A DNA stretch of 6,112 nt from Bacteroidota bacterium (GTDB taxonomy: Bacteria > Bacteroidota > Bacteroidia > NS11-12g > UBA955): assembly GCA_947450015.1 (NCBI GenBank), contig CANFUB010000168.1, forward strand, positions 1 through 6,112, in the 5' to 3' direction. Positions 5,806-6,112 of this stretch are shown one piece after another. The position numbers and the translations under genes are program-made. Under the pieces are notes generated by a model. The model was not told the origin of the DNA. It searched no databases and worked only from the letters and a program-made list of their open reading frames with translations. Each line of letters opens with the position of its first letter. Position 1 is the stretch's first letter.

Positions 5806-6112
5806 ATGAAACTTATTTACACCTTGGTCTTGCTATTCGCGCCTCTATTTATGAAGGCACAGGTCAGTGCTTTGCGCATTCATCCCAATATTAATTTACT
5901 AAAAGATAGTATTGAAAGTAAAACTTTGGTTACTACTATCAACCATTTTTTAATGGCTGCTCAATCCGATAATAAGGCCAATCAATACGTACATGACAAA
6001 CAAAAAATAGAAACTTATCTACTGCTAGATGAAATCGCTGGCATAGAAAAAAGTGGTAAATACAAAGACGCACATTTCTATAAACCCTACCTTACTAATA
6101 TGGTAGATTTAA
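5806..6112 (+). CDS. Exported protein of unknown function (3' end missing)
   Basis: An open frame of 102 codons starts at ATG 5806 and runs off the right edge without a stop. The first 19 residues (MKLIYTLVLLFAPLFMKAQ) are a clear signal peptide with a Bacteroidota-style A-Q cleavage site, so the product is exported to the periplasm or beyond. The visible mature part begins V-S-A-L-R-I-H-P-N-I-N and is polar, lysine-rich and probably mainly helical, with no cysteine. I recognise no domain. The start is supported by the signal peptide immediately after it and by the A/T-rich leader (ATCAATCAAATG) without Shine-Dalgarno. A weak -7-like string (TACTTTTA, 5786-5793) lies only about 12 nt upstream, which would leave a very short leader. 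The terminator and inverted repeat upstream suggest transcription separate from the surface enzyme gene. It could be a helical surface or periplasmic accessory protein, but nothing visible ties it to the enzyme. Confidence 0.75.
   Translation, partial: MKLIYTLVLLFAPLFMKAQVSALRIHPNINLLKDSIESKTLVTTINHFLMAAQSDNKANQYVHDKQKIETYLLLDEIAGIEKSGKYKDAHFYKPYLTNMVDL

Overview
The window looks like chromosomal DNA from a member of the Bacteroidota. The evidence is AT-rich sequence, gene starts preceded by A-rich leaders without clear Shine-Dalgarno motifs, a TAnnTTTG-type -7 promoter element, signal peptides ending in Q-type sites (YGQ, IGQ, KAQ), and above all a C-terminal type IX secretion (T9SS) type A sorting domain. 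The genus cannot be fixed from the sequence. All six recognised genes lie on the + strand. No tRNA, rRNA, CRISPR, insertion sequence or integrase was seen.

Layout. (1) 3-692: the 3' part of a gene for a six-helix membrane protein of a conserved but uncharacterised family, cut by the left edge. (2) 816-2366: a tight three-gene cluster, probably one transcript. It holds a RimJ/RimL-type GNAT acetyltransferase, a 90-residue two-helix membrane protein 8 nt downstream, and a 244-residue exported/membrane protein with a MORN-like segment that overlaps the previous gene by 14 nt. (3) 2473-5655: a 1060-residue secreted protein that takes up half the window. It has its own candidate -7 box at 2384-2391 and a hairpin terminator at 5658-5696. 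(4) 5806 to the right edge: the 5' end of a gene for an exported protein of unknown function, preceded by a 10-bp perfect inverted repeat.

The centrepiece is the 1060-residue protein: signal peptide, an N-terminal region of about 200 residues, an SGNH-hydrolase (esterase) domain, a right-handed parallel beta-helix of the pectate-lyase-like type, and a T9SS sorting domain. This suggests a cell-surface or secreted enzyme acting on an acylated polysaccharide, with de-acylation and beta-helix binding or cleavage in one chain. The substrate is not visible from sequence. Two classical SGNH positions are altered (GDS to GMS, and the Asp of DxxH to Asn), and the beta-helix carries a regular column of cysteines about 32 residues apart. 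No SusC/SusD pair or other carbohydrate-utilisation genes lie in the window, so there is no evidence here for a polysaccharide utilisation locus. The other genes show no clear functional link to this enzyme.
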